From the NCBI RefSeq assembly GCF_024758005.1, contig NZ_CP103288.1:558001-622000 (forward strand): 64,000 nucleotides of DNA, given 5' to 3'. The notes below the pieces were generated by a model. That model saw only the letters and a program-made list of their open reading frames with translations, was not told the DNA's origin and searched no databases. The position numbers were made by a program, and so were the translations under genes. Position 1 is the first letter of the stretch; each line of letters starts with the position of its first letter. The stretch comes from Pseudarthrobacter sp. NS4 (GTDB lineage Bacteria > Actinomycetota > Actinomycetes > Actinomycetales > Micrococcaceae). Below, piece after piece: positions 25,124-33,642 of this stretch.

Positions 25124-27672
25124 CCCCCAAAAGCCCGGAGAATATTTTCCGCGTTGTGGTTCAGCACTGCCCGGGCGGTGTCCGATACCTTGTCCGGGCC
25201 CTTCTGCCGGGCCACGAAGTCGACGAAGCGCTGGACTGCCTGGCCTGCCTTGGCCGCGTCGCCGTCCTCCACAGCCTTGGCTGCCTGTTGGATGCTGGCC
25301 ATGAGCTGGCTGGCTACTGGCCCGTCAACATCTCTCGATTCCACCAGGTCCTCCAGGGCGTGCTGCAGTGCCTTCACGCTGCCCGGCAGCCACGCGGCGC
25401 GCAGGGGCACGTCGGCGAAGTACATGTCGGAGGCGAGGTAGAAGTCAGTGTAGGAGGGCTGGTTGTAACTGGTGTTCTGCCGGGCAACCTCTGCACGGTA
25501 CTGCGGGTCGTGCATCAGCGTGTAGAGCTTGTGGTTGGTCACCTCGGTGCTGAGGTACATCCGCAGTGCTGAGCTGTCCGCGGTCCGGAGCAGCAACTCC
25601 TCCCGCCAGTCACCCACCACGTCGGCTACCAGGCTGGGATTGCCCTTCGTACCGTTGTTGGTAAGGGTGCCCGTGGCGGTCAGGAGCCGGCCACGCTTCC
25701 AGTCGTCGATAGTGGGAGTCTGGGTTCCGGAACCGTTCACGATCTGCGTGGTCATGTCCGCACCCCACTTGATGTTCATGTTGGTGCCGGGCGCAGCGAT
25801 GGAGAGTTTGTCGCCGTCGGCCGATTGCATGCCAATGGCCCAGTTCTCGATGCCGGGGACTGCCGGATCAACGTCACCGATCATGCCGCGGCCGGTGTCC
25901 CTGCCGGAGTAGGCGCCGAAAAGTACTTCGCCGTTGGCGGCATCGCGCATGGCATAACCGTAGGGAGCGTAGGTTCCGCCTTCGTGGACTGTGAAGATTT
26001 CCTTGCCCGGACGTGCCGGATCGATGTCGGTGACGTGCATGGCGTCGCCGTGGCCCAGCCGGGCTTCTTCGCCTGGCATGGCGCTGCCGGGAGGCATTGT
26101 GTCGAAGGAGCTGTAGAGCAGCGACCCGTCGTCGTCGATCGTTGCGGAGCCGTAGACGATTTCCTGCTTGCCGTCGCCGTCCACATCCGAGGCGCTGAGG
26201 GAGTGGAAACCCTGCGTCGTGAGCTTGCCGAACTCAGGATCAGTGCCGTCCCGGCCATGGGGGCCGTCATTGAACGGGTTGGTCATGGGCGTCCAGCCGG
26301 AGTCGATGTTCCACACGGGGGAGAGGCTGGTCCCGTCCCAGGTGTAGGTGGCCAGGGTGGTGCGGGTGTAGTAGCCGCGGGCGAAGACCGCCGCCGGTTT
26401 CTTGCCGTCCAGGTACGCTACGCCGGCGAGGAACCGGTCCACCCGGTTGCCTGGTTCGATGCGGGCCATGGCGTAGTCGCCCCACATGAGGCCGTCGTCG
26501 TGCCGGCCGGGCTCATAGGCGACTGTCTTGAGTTCCTTGCCGGAGGCACCCTCGAAGACAGTGAGGTACTCCGGGCCCGAGACGATGAAGCCCTCGAAAG
26601 CCCGCAGGTTGTTCCGCCCGCTGCGGGAGGGGGCATAGACATCCAAGAAGTAGTCGGTCAGTGCCTCGGCGTCGGGCTGGGACAGCGGGTACTGGTACTG
26701 GGGTGAAATGCCAAACGCTTCCTCCAGCGTGGCCGGCCAATTGACTGCCTTCACTTCAGGGTGCCCGGCCCAGCCCTGGAAGGTCTTCACCATGTGCTGG
26801 TAGTAATGGGCAGCGCTCATCCGGTAGTCGTCAGAGTTTGAGTAGCCGGCTTCGATATCTGACTGGAGCAGGGAGACAAAGCCTTCAGAGGCGACGCTTC
26901 CGTCGGCGTTGAAGTTGGTGCTCTTGGTTCCCGGCGCCGTCTTCATCATCAGCTCGGCGCGGCCGTCGCCGTCGAAATCGTTGACGAGCAGCTGGGTGTA
27001 GTGGGCGCCCGAGCGGATGTTTACGCCCAGATCGATCCGGTTGAGAAGGGTACCGTCCGCCTTGTAGGTGTCCACGTAGGTGTTGCCGGTATAGCCGGCC
27101 TGGGAGACGTCCTTGGAGTTGTTGGGGTCCCACTTGACGATGAACTCGTACTCGCCGTCGCCGTCTACGTCCCCGATGGACGCGTCGTTCGCGGCGTACG
27201 TGTACGCCTGCCCGGCGGGGGTGACGCCGTCGGCCGGCTTCTTCAGCGGAATGTCCTTGAAGTTGCCGCCCCAGGACGTGGCGGTTGCGCTGCGGTCCAG
27301 TTCAACGCCGCCGACGACGGCCCTCACCTGATACTTCGAAGCGGCGGTTCCGGCGGTGTCCAGGAAGTTGGTGCTGTCCGTAACCGTCGCCAGCTTCTGG
27401 CCATCCCGGTAGACGTTGAAGTCCGTGCCCGTGAGCCCGGTGGCGGAGGAACCTGTGGCCTCGTGCCCGAGGAGGCGCCAGCTGAGGAACACACCCTCGG
27501 AGGTTCCGGCGGCCACCAGGCCGCGGTCGAGGTGGTCCAGCTGGATGCCGGGGCTGCCGGGCTTGGGGGAAGGCCCGACGGCGGAAGCGGGGGCGGTGAG
27601 GCAGCCGAAAGTCAGTGCGATGCCGACGGCGCCCACTGACAGGAGGCGCGCAGGGGTCCTTTTGGGATTCAT
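25120..27672 (-). CDS. Secreted rhamnogalacturonan lyase (PL11)
   Basis: 850 residues. A signal peptide ends at ASA (about 31). The N-terminal Fn3-like domain (GVFLSWRLLG, FNVYRDGQKLA) is followed by the eight-bladed propeller of PL11, with Ca-binding DVDGDGEYEF, NDFDGDGRAEL and DVDGDGKQEI repeats and ATSWGGNF. After about 750 comes a helical FIVAR/FIMAH-like domain. The enzyme cleaves the rhamnogalacturonan I backbone of pectin outside the cell by beta-elimination. The stop overlaps the IS target duplication. An operator-like palindrome lies 26 bp upstream of the ATG. Confidence 0.93.
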   Translation of the reverse strand: MNPKRTPARLLSVGAVGIALTFGCLTAPASAVGPSPKPGSPGIQLDHLDRGLVAAGTSEGVFLSWRLLGHEATGSSATGLTGTDFNVYRDGQKLATVTDSTNFLDTAGTAASKYQVRAVVGGVELDRSATATSWGGNFKDIPLKKPADGVTPAGQAYTYAANDASIGDVDGDGEYEFIVKWDPNNSKDVSQAGYTGNTYVDTYKADGTLLNRIDLGVNIRSGAHYTQLLVNDFDGDGRAELMMKTAPGTKSTNFNADGSVASEGFVSLLQSDIEAGYSNSDDYRMSAAHYYQHMVKTFQGWAGHPEVKAVNWPATLEEAFGISPQYQYPLSQPDAEALTDYFLDVYAPSRSGRNNLRAFEGFIVSGPEYLTVFEGASGKELKTVAYEPGRHDDGLMWGDYAMARIEPGNRVDRFLAGVAYLDGKKPAAVFARGYYTRTTLATYTWDGTSLSPVWNIDSGWTPMTNPFNDGPHGRDGTDPEFGKLTTQGFHSLSASDVDGDGKQEIVYGSATIDDDGSLLYSSFDTMPPGSAMPGEEARLGHGDAMHVTDIDPARPGKEIFTVHEGGTYAPYGYAMRDAANGEVLFGAYSGRDTGRGMIGDVDPAVPGIENWAIGMQSADGDKLSIAAPGTNMNIKWGADMTTQIVNGSGTQTPTIDDWKRGRLLTATGTLTNNGTKGNPSLVADVVGDWREELLLRTADSSALRMYLSTEVTNHKLYTLMHDPQYRAEVARQNTSYNQPSYTDFYLASDMYFADVPLRAAWLPGSVKALQHALEDLVESRDVDGPVASQLMASIQQAAKAVEDGDAAKAGQAVQRFVDFVARQKGPDKVSDTARAVLNHNAENILRAFGG

Positions 27673-27697
27673 CAGTGAATCCTTTCAATTTCGAGAC

Positions 27698-27712
27698 GGG
27701 AAAACGCTTCCC
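27698..27712. promoter_or_regulatory. Candidate LacI-type operator GGGAAAACGCTTCCC
   Basis: Inverted arms GGGAA and TTCCC around AACGC, 26 bp before the PL11 lyase ATG. The AACGCTT core is LacI-like. Different from the fructan and maltose palindromes, so probably another regulator. Confidence 0.5.
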
Positions 27713-27823
27713 CAGTAATTTAGAGTGGGGGAAGGCGCAAAACAAGCCTTGTCAGGACGGCGCAGGCACGGTATTTAGAACGTTGTAGAAGGTTCGGTGG
27801 ACAAGTGGCTGAACGTGGTCCGC

Positions 27824-28849
27824 TCAGGCGCCCGTGCGGGCCCATTTGGTCAGGCGGTCGCTCAGAGCCATGAAGCCTTCGTCCAGCACCTGCAGTTCCG
27901 GGTTGGCGTCGTACCACTGCACGATTTCGCGGGCCCCGTCTGCGAAGGGAATGGTGGCCGCATAATCCGGTACCAACGACTTGATCTTGGTGTTGTCGAA
28001 GACCACCGAGTGGGATCGGTCGCCGAGCAGGTTGCTACCCAGCTCCGCGCTGTGGGCGGCGATCGTTTCCGACGCCACGTGGACCAGCTCCGGTTCGGCC
28101 ACGCCCGCGGCCCGGGCGAACAGCCGGTAGATCTGGTTCCAGGGCAGGTACTCGTCAGACGTGATGGTGTAGCTCTCGCCCACGGCCTGCGGCCTGCCAA
28201 GCAGCCCCACGAAGGCCTTGGCGAAGTCGCGGCTGTGGGTAAGGGTCCAGAGTGAGGTGCCGTCGCCGTGCACCATGACCGGAAGCCCTGCCCGCATCCG
28301 GTAAATGTCGGTCCAGCCACCCACCATGGCGATCTTGGTGCGGTCATAAGTGTGCGACGGGCGCACCACCGTCAGCGGAAAGTCCTCGTCCCGGTAAGCC
28401 CTGTAAAGGAGTTCCTCACAGGCGATCTTGTCCCTTGAGTATTGCCAGAAGGGATTTTTCAGCGGTGTGGATTCACGGATCGGCAGGCGGGTGGGTGGCT
28501 TCTGGTACGCCGAAGCGGAGCTGATGAAGACGTACTGCCCGGTACGGCCCCTGAACAGGTCCAGGCTGGCCTGCGCCTGCTGGGGAGTGTAGGCAATAAA
28601 GTCCGCGACGGCGTCGAACTCCCGCCCGCCCAGCACCTCCCGGACGGAGGCCGCATCACGCAGGTCGGCGCACAGCACCTCGGCCCCTTCCGGGACCGGC
28701 CTCGTGGACCGGCCCCGGTTGAGGATGGTCAGCCGGTGGCCCAGCGCGACGGCGCGTTCAGACGCCGCCGCGCTGATCACCCCGGTGCCGCCGAGAAAGA
28801 GGATGCTTCTCGGTGCCACGGTATCGGCCGCAGGGAGTGGGGTTACCAC
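27824..28849 (-). CDS. NAD-dependent epimerase/dehydratase (extended SDR)
   Basis: 341 residues. Rossmann motif SILFLGGTGVISAAAS, then LNRGRS and DLRD; the catalytic SSASAYQ and Y-S-R-D-K (YxxxK) are present. The plant-RNA-binding/epimerase type of extended SDR fits best. Its start overlaps the preceding aldo/keto reductase stop by 7 bp, so it is the third gene of the operon from 30675. Substrate is unknown; a sugar nucleotide or free sugar is likely. Confidence 0.88.
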   Translation of the reverse strand: MVTPLPAADTVAPRSILFLGGTGVISAAASERAVALGHRLTILNRGRSTRPVPEGAEVLCADLRDAASVREVLGGREFDAVADFIAYTPQQAQASLDLFRGRTGQYVFISSASAYQKPPTRLPIRESTPLKNPFWQYSRDKIACEELLYRAYRDEDFPLTVVRPSHTYDRTKIAMVGGWTDIYRMRAGLPVMVHGDGTSLWTLTHSRDFAKAFVGLLGRPQAVGESYTITSDEYLPWNQIYRLFARAAGVAEPELVHVASETIAAHSAELGSNLLGDRSHSVVFDNTKIKSLVPDYAATIPFADGAREIVQWYDANPELQVLDEGFMALSDRLTKWARTGA

Positions 28850-29814
28850 GCGTAATCTTCCGGAGCCGTTCGGTGTCCCGGGAAAATATCGTCCAGCCGC
28901 TTGAGGGCGTCCGCGTCCAGGCTGACGTCAAGGGCGCGGATGGCGGCGTCCAGCTGTTCCTGCGTCCGCGGACCCACGATCGGAGCCGTCACCGCAGGCT
29001 GGTGCAGCAGCCAGGCCAGTGCCACGTCGCCGGGCTCGCGCCCCAGTTCGTCGGCAAAGTCCTCGTACTGGCGGATCTGGTCCTCATGCTTCTTCAGCGT
29101 TTCGGCAGCACGTCCTTCGGTGCGGCGGACGCCGTCGCGCTCCTTCTTCAGCACCCCGCCGAGGAGGCCGCCCTGGAGCGGCGACCACGGGATGAGCCCA
29201 AGGCCGTATTCCTGCGCGGCCGGGATGACTTCCAGTTCCACCTGGCGCATGAACAGGTTGTAGATGGACTGCTCGCTCACCAGCCCGGTGTAGTGCCGCC
29301 GCCGGGCGGCTTCCTGGGCCTGGGCGATATGCCAGCCGGCAAAGTTGCTGCTGCCGGAATACAGGATCTTGCCCTGCTGCACTGCCACCTCGATAGCCTG
29401 CCAGATTTCATCCCACGGGGTGTCCCGGTCGATGTGGTGGAACTGGTAGATGTCGATGTAGTCCGTCTGCAGCCGCTTCAGGCTGGCGTCAAGCGCGCGG
29501 CGGATGTTCAGCGCGGAGAGCCTGGACTCGTTGGGCCGGTCCGTCATGGTGCCGTAAAGCTTGGTGGCCAGCACCGTGTGTTCGCGGCGCTCGCCGCCCT
29601 TGGCAAACCAGCGGCCGATGATTTCCTCGGTCCAGCCCCGGTGCCCGGCGCCGCCGTAGACATTGGCCGTGTCGAAGAAATTGATGCCGTTGTCATGGGC
29701 CGAGTCCATGATGCTGTGGGCATCCGCTTCCTCTGTCTGCGGGCCGAAGTTCATGGTGCCAAGGCAAAGGCGGGAAACTTTCAGGCCGGAGCGGCCAAGG
29801 TGGGTGTACTGCAT
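28843..29814 (-). CDS. Aldo/keto reductase (YajO/Kv-beta-like)
   Basis: 323 residues. Catalytic residues: D and Y in FFDTANVYGG, K in VLATKLYG, H in IYQFHHIDRD. The opening MQYTHLGRSGLKVSRLCLG is typical of the larger AKR class (YghZ/YajO group). NADPH-binding tail IVGPRTQEQLDAA present. Middle gene of a three-gene operon, 39 bp after the first reductase and overlapping the SDR gene. Confidence 0.92.
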   Translation of the reverse strand: MQYTHLGRSGLKVSRLCLGTMNFGPQTEEADAHSIMDSAHDNGINFFDTANVYGGAGHRGWTEEIIGRWFAKGGERREHTVLATKLYGTMTDRPNESRLSALNIRRALDASLKRLQTDYIDIYQFHHIDRDTPWDEIWQAIEVAVQQGKILYSGSSNFAGWHIAQAQEAARRRHYTGLVSEQSIYNLFMRQVELEVIPAAQEYGLGLIPWSPLQGGLLGGVLKKERDGVRRTEGRAAETLKKHEDQIRQYEDFADELGREPGDVALAWLLHQPAVTAPIVGPRTQEQLDAAIRALDVSLDADALKRLDDIFPGHRTAPEDYAW

Positions 29815-29853
29815 TCTTGAATCCTTTCGGTGGCCGGGCCTGTCGAGACCCGT

Positions 29854-30675
29854 CTAAAGCTGCGTGAAGGAGGCGGCGGCGGGATCGGAACCGAGGCGCG
29901 CTCCCGACTCAAGGTCCGTGATGGCCGCAAGTTCATCCTCGGAAAGAGTGAGGGCTGCGGCGGCAAAGTTTTCCCGGATCCTGGCGGGCTGGCTGGACTT
30001 GGGGATGACGATGTTTCCGGCAGCCAGCTGCCAGGCGAGTACCACCTGGGCCGTGGTTGCGTTGTGCGCGCCGGCGATGCTGGTCACTGCGTTTCCGTTG
30101 AGGTCGGCGCCGCGTCCCAGCGGGCTGTAGGCTTCCACCGCGATGCCCAGTTTCCGGCACTTGTCGGCCAGTTCCGCCTGCTGGTAGCTGGGGTGCAGCT
30201 CGATCTGGTTTACGGCCGGGACAATCTCGGCAGACTCCAGCAGGTTGTCCAGGTGCCCGGCCAGGAAGTTGGAGACGCCGATGGCGCGGATCTGGTTGTT
30301 TTCGTACAGCCGTTCCATCTCCTTCCAGGCCTGCACGTACAGGTCCTGCGAGGGGACCGGCCAGTGGATGAGGTACAGGTCCACATAATCGAGGCCCAGT
30401 GCTTTGCGGCTGTTTTGGAATGCCTCCTGGGCGCGGTCCTGTTCGCCGTTCCGGAGCTTGGTGGTGACAAAAATGTCCTCGCGCGGAATGCCCGTGGCCG
30501 CGATCGCCGCTCCAACACCGGCCTCGTTGCGGTAGGCGGCGGCCGTGTCGATGTGGCGGTATCCGGCCTCGAAGGCGTCCTCGACGGTCCGCTGTGTTTC
30601 TTCCGGCGGTACCTGGAAAACACCGAAACCAAGCTGGGGGATCGTGACGCCGTTGTTCAGTGTCAGCTCTGACAT
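29854..30675 (-). CDS. Aldo/keto reductase (2,5-diketogluconate reductase-like)
   Basis: 273 residues. Catalytic D and Y in HIDTAAAYRNE, K in FVTTKLRN, H in YLIHWPVP; cofactor motif IPKSSQPARIREN. First gene of the AKR-AKR-SDR operon. It is divergent from an XRE regulator, with a perfect palindrome between them, so it is likely regulated by that protein. It shares strong similarity with the reductase at 23175-24008. Confidence 0.92.
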   Translation of the reverse strand: MSELTLNNGVTIPQLGFGVFQVPPEETQRTVEDAFEAGYRHIDTAAAYRNEAGVGAAIAATGIPREDIFVTTKLRNGEQDRAQEAFQNSRKALGLDYVDLYLIHWPVPSQDLYVQAWKEMERLYENNQIRAIGVSNFLAGHLDNLLESAEIVPAVNQIELHPSYQQAELADKCRKLGIAVEAYSPLGRGADLNGNAVTSIAGAHNATTAQVVLAWQLAAGNIVIPKSSQPARIRENFAAAALTLSEDELAAITDLESGARLGSDPAAASFTQL

Positions 30676-30826
30676 GGGTGCTCCTTAGTGGTCCTGGTGC
30701 CTGCGCGGGCCGGCCTGTTAATGCGTGCGGTTGCTCGCTGCCGAGAAAGCGGTTTCTGTTGGCTCGGTATTGAGCCTATGCACTATTTGGCGTCATGTCA
30801 GCAGGAAAGGCTGATCCTGTTTTTCC

Positions 30827-30843
30827 TAGGACTGCCAGTCCTA
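30827..30843. promoter_or_regulatory. Operator TAGGACTG-C-CAGTCCTA
   Basis: Perfect 8+1+8 palindrome in the divergent region between the reductase operon (start 30675) and the XRE regulator (start 30881). The location suggests the regulator's own binding site, controlling both directions. Confidence 0.75.
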
Positions 30844-30880
30844 CCTTCGTTGTAGGAAGAGGCCTTGCGTGCCGGGCACA

Positions 30881-31798
30881 ATGGACACCATGGGTCAAAG
30901 CGCCGAGTTTGGAAAATTCCTCAAGGCCATGCGGTCCCGGTTGAGCCCGGAAGACGCTGGAGCAGGTCCCACCACGGGTGCCCGCAGGGTTCCCGGCCTG
31001 CGGCGTGAGGAAGTGGCGCGGCTGGCTGGAGTCAGCACCGATTACTACGTCCGGCTGGAACAGGGCCGGAACATCCACCCCTCACGGACCGTGCTGGAGG
31101 CAGTGTCGCGGGCGCTCCGCCTGGACAGCAGCGAGCACGCACACATGGTGGACCTGCTGGAGAACTGCTCAAACGCTCCCCGCGCAGGCAGTCCGGCCGT
31201 GCAGGGGGTCCGGCCGGCACTGCGGCATCTCCTTGAGGCTGTGGGGGATGTACCGGCCATGGTGCTGGGACGGCGCAGTGACGTCCTGGCAGGCAACCGG
31301 ATGGCCTTCCTCCTCTTCACGGATTTTTCGGCACTCCCGGCAAGCGAACGGAACCTCACCCGCTGGCTCGTCCTTGATCCGGCCGCCAAGGCGCTGTTCC
31401 GGGACTGGAAAACCGTGGCCGCGGAAGCTGCCGGTGCGCTTCGGCTTGATGTCGGGCGGCACCCGAACGACCCCCAGGCGAACCAGCTGGTGGGCGAGCT
31501 CGCGGTGAACAGCGAGCACTTCCGGCAGTGGTGGGCCGGGCACCGGGTGGCGACCAGGTCAGCCGGCACCGTCAGGCTGCACCACCCCGCGGTCGGCGAC
31601 CTGGAACTGAACTTTGAAAACCTCGTCCTTCCGGACGACCCGGACCAGACGCTGCGGGTGTATTCCGCGCGGCCCGGATCGCCGTCGTCGGACGCGCTTG
31701 CGCTGCTGGGCAGCCTGGGCGCCGGCCCGGGGCCGGTGCAGGAGCGCGGCATTGCCAGCCCGGCCCCGGCTGTTGCCGAAAACGGCGAGGCACCCTGA
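30881..31798 (+). CDS. XRE-family regulator with MmyB-like ligand domain
   Basis: 305 residues from ATG 30881 (30869 and 30890 also possible). HTH_31/XRE domain at about residues 28-75: RRVPGLRREEVARLAGVSTDYYVRLEQ is the hallmark (split: PGLRREEVARLAGVS, YYVRLEQGR). The C-terminal PAS-like MmyB ligand-binding domain begins around residue 100 (MVLGRRSDVLAGNRMAFLLF; WWAGHRVATRSAGTVRLHHP). In actinobacteria this class typically lies divergent from an oxidoreductase, as here, and represses it through the shared palindrome. Ligands may be fatty-acid-like; unproven for this one. Confidence 0.92.
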   Translation: MDTMGQSAEFGKFLKAMRSRLSPEDAGAGPTTGARRVPGLRREEVARLAGVSTDYYVRLEQGRNIHPSRTVLEAVSRALRLDSSEHAHMVDLLENCSNAPRAGSPAVQGVRPALRHLLEAVGDVPAMVLGRRSDVLAGNRMAFLLFTDFSALPASERNLTRWLVLDPAAKALFRDWKTVAAEAAGALRLDVGRHPNDPQANQLVGELAVNSEHFRQWWAGHRVATRSAGTVRLHHPAVGDLELNFENLVLPDDPDQTLRVYSARPGSPSSDALALLGSLGAGPGPVQERGIASPAPAVAENGEAP

Positions 31799-31926
31799 GT
31801 GCGGCATCGCTGCTGTACATGTGTCCAGGCCGGGGCGGCAATTCTGGCCAGCCGCCCATTGGGGCGCAGGTGCCCTGTTCCTAGGCTGGAGAAACAAGTT
31901 TTTCGCCACCAAGGATGGTCTCAAAG

Positions 31927-32139
31927 ATGAAACGCATCGCCCTGCTCAAGGAGCGCCAGGCTGGTAACGCCGGCACCGCCACGTCCACGGGTTCGCACTG
32001 CCCGGTGTCAGGCCTCTGGAGCCCGGACCGCGACCCCCACACCGTGCTGTCCTTCTTCGAAGGCCACGTGTTTCCCGCATTCGACGGCGTCCCCACCGTT
32101 TGGCGCCGACGTTCAGCCGGCGCGGTCCCGGCCCGCTAA
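31927..32139 (+). CDS. Small TGxxCPxSGxW-motif protein
   Basis: 70 residues, ATG after AAGGATGG. It contains TGSHCPVSGLWSP, then LSFFEGHVFPAFDGVPTVW. Short proteins with a T-G-x-x-C-P-x-S-G-x-W opening, a central G-x-x-x-P and a terminal T-x-W occur widely and are uncharacterised. One cysteine only, so no zinc knuckle. A strong terminator follows, supporting a real transcript. Confidence 0.6.
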   Translation: MKRIALLKERQAGNAGTATSTGSHCPVSGLWSPDRDPHTVLSFFEGHVFPAFDGVPTVWRRRSAGAVPAR

Positions 32140-32157
32140 GTCCCGCTTAAACCACAA

Positions 32158-32209
32158 CTGACCCGCAGTAACGTCGCCAAAACATGATCGCGGCGTTACT
32201 GCGGGTCAG
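32158..32209. terminator. Bidirectional terminator hairpin
   Basis: Perfect 16-bp arms CTGACCCGCAGTAACG and CGTTACTGCGGGTCAG, with the stem extended inward by further pairs. It lies between the converging small-protein and dodecin genes. Confidence 0.75.
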
Positions 32210-32219
32210 GTGGGTGCGG

Positions 32220-32432
32220 TTACTGGTCTTCGAGGCGGAAACCGAGCTTCATGGTGACCTGCCAGTCGGCGATTTTGCCCTCTTCCAAGTGGCCGCGGAT
32301 TTCCTTCACCTCGAACCAGTCGAGGTTGCGGAGGGTCTGGGATGCTTTGGCGATGCCGTTGCGGACGGCCTCGTCCACTCCCTGGTCCGACGTGCCGACA
32401 ATTTCAGAAATGCTGTACGTGTGGTTGGACAA
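32220..32432 (-). CDS. Dodecin family flavin-binding protein
   Basis: 70 residues matching dodecins throughout: YSISEIVGTSDQGVDEAVRN, then AIAKA-type helix (GIAKASQTLRNLDWFEV) and the beta-strand ending VTMKLGFRLED. Dodecins form hollow dodecamers that store or buffer flavins in the cytoplasm. The conserved tryptophan (DWFEV) that stacks on flavin is present. Confidence 0.93.
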   Translation of the reverse strand: MSNHTYSISEIVGTSDQGVDEAVRNGIAKASQTLRNLDWFEVKEIRGHLEEGKIADWQVTMKLGFRLEDQ

Positions 32433-32528
32433 CTTCGCTCCTCGTGATCATCGTTGCTCCCGGTTGCGGGCCGTTCTTGAAGACTAGTAGGACTCCAAGA
32501 GCCTTGACCACCCTTTATGCCCCTCAAG

Positions 32529-32771
32529 TCAGCCACGTCCGTTCGGGGTCCAGTCGCCGAGGAAGGTTTCCCTGGTGAACCTGGCAGCCTCTTCGGGGCT
32601 CAGCTGGGGGTGGAACTCGTTGACATAGGCGCCGGGTCCGCTGTTGTTGAATTCGGCAAACCGGCCCTCGGTCCAGGAGTGGCCGCTCATGTCGGCCCAC
32701 CCGCGGACGGCGATGTGGCTGCCGAGGACTGAATCCCGGATCACGGCCATGGGGTGGGCGTCCGTTCCCAC
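32529..32771 (-). pseudogene. Pectinesterase, C-terminal remnant
   Basis: About 80 residues: AVIRDSVLGSHIAVRGWADM, HSWTEGRFAEFNNSGPGA, QLSPEEAARFTRETFLGDW. This matches the end of secreted carbohydrate esterase family 8 pectinesterases (VIRDS-LG-HI, SWxxxRFxEYxNxGPGA). The catalytic Asp/Arg region and signal peptide are gone. Its upstream end abuts, head to head, the tail of a LacI gene, so one deletion seems to have removed the front of both. Confidence 0.75.
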
Positions 32772-32832
32772 AGCCCTGGAAGTGGCAACGGAACTGGTGG
32801 TCAGGGGAACGACAGCCCCGCCGGCGCCCTAA
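32764..32832 (+). pseudogene. LacI-family regulator, C-terminal remnant
   Basis: The plus strand reads VPTALEVATELVVRGTTAPP and a stop, the typical C-terminal end of LacI regulators. It starts where the oppositely oriented pectinesterase remnant ends. Only about 20 residues remain. Confidence 0.5.
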
Positions 32833-32851
32833 CACTCCACGGCCGCCCGGG

Positions 32852-33556
32852 TTACTTCGCCTCGAGTACCAGGTTCTTAAGATCGTCCAGGGTCTGCTGC
32901 ATGTGCGCGTCCATGGCCTCGCGCGAGCGCCCGGCATCACGGGACTCCAGCGCATCGGCGATGTTCTGGTGATGCCCGATGGCGTGTACCTGGATCTCGC
33001 GCACGGCTGACGTCTCGGTCCGCCTCTTTTCCAGGACCCGATGAAGCGGTTCGAAGAGAACGGCCACAAATACGTTCTCGGAGGAATGCAGGATCAGGTC
33101 GTGGAACGCGAGGTCCGCTTCCACGAAGGCGGCGACGTCGTTGACCTCGTGGGCGGCGCGCATGGCTGCCACGTGGCCGTAGAGAGTCTGGATATCCACG
33201 TCGCTGATGCGCCCCGCAGCGAGTTCGCACGCCCCTGTCTCCAGCATGCGGCGGAGCTCGATGAGCTGGACGGAAGCTTCCCCTTCGTTCTTGCCCTCGG
33301 AGGCTGCGCGCAGCACCGCCTCCAGCGAGGTCCATCGGTTAAGCGGGTTCACAAAGGTGCCGCGGCCGCGCTCGACGCTGAGGATCCGCTGTGCTTCAAG
33401 GGTTTTCATCGCCTCGCGGACGGTCATCCGGCTGACTTCGTGGGCGGCGCTGAGCTCGTGCTCGCCGGGAACAGTGGCACCGGGCGGGAATTCGCCCGCG
33501 ATAATACGGTCCAGGAGCTCATCGGCCACCTGGCCCACCAGCGACTTCCTTGCCAT
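32852..33556 (-). CDS. GntR-family (FadR/FCD) transcriptional regulator
   Basis: 234 residues. The winged helix covers residues 1-70 (LLDRIIAGEFPPGATVPGEHELSAAHEVSRMTVREAMKTL region: GEHELSAAHEVSRMTVREA, GRGTFVNP). The FCD ligand domain shows the metal-site pattern with D in VEADLAFHDLIL and histidines in HAIGHHQNI and MDAHMQQ. It is divergent from the sugar-acid operon; two TGTC-N-GACA palindromes in between are probable binding sites. The effector is likely the sugar acid or a pathway intermediate. Confidence 0.92.
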   Translation of the reverse strand: MARKSLVGQVADELLDRIIAGEFPPGATVPGEHELSAAHEVSRMTVREAMKTLEAQRILSVERGRGTFVNPLNRWTSLEAVLRAASEGKNEGEASVQLIELRRMLETGACELAAGRISDVDIQTLYGHVAAMRAAHEVNDVAAFVEADLAFHDLILHSSENVFVAVLFEPLHRVLEKRRTETSAVREIQVHAIGHHQNIADALESRDAGRSREAMDAHMQQTLDDLKNLVLEAK

Positions 33557-33582
33557 GCTGCCCCCGTCAGTGCCTTTGCGGA

Positions 33583-33595
33583 TATGTCGGACAAG
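33583..33595. promoter_or_regulatory. GntR operator 1, core TGTCGGACA
   Basis: TATGTCGGACAAG, 27 bp upstream of the gntR start on its own strand. The TGTC-N-GACA core is typical of FadR-group GntR regulators. Confidence 0.6.
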
Positions 33596-33642
33596 TCTAC
33601 TTGCGCGTCTTTATGTCCTGTGCCACACTGACATCCGAATGC

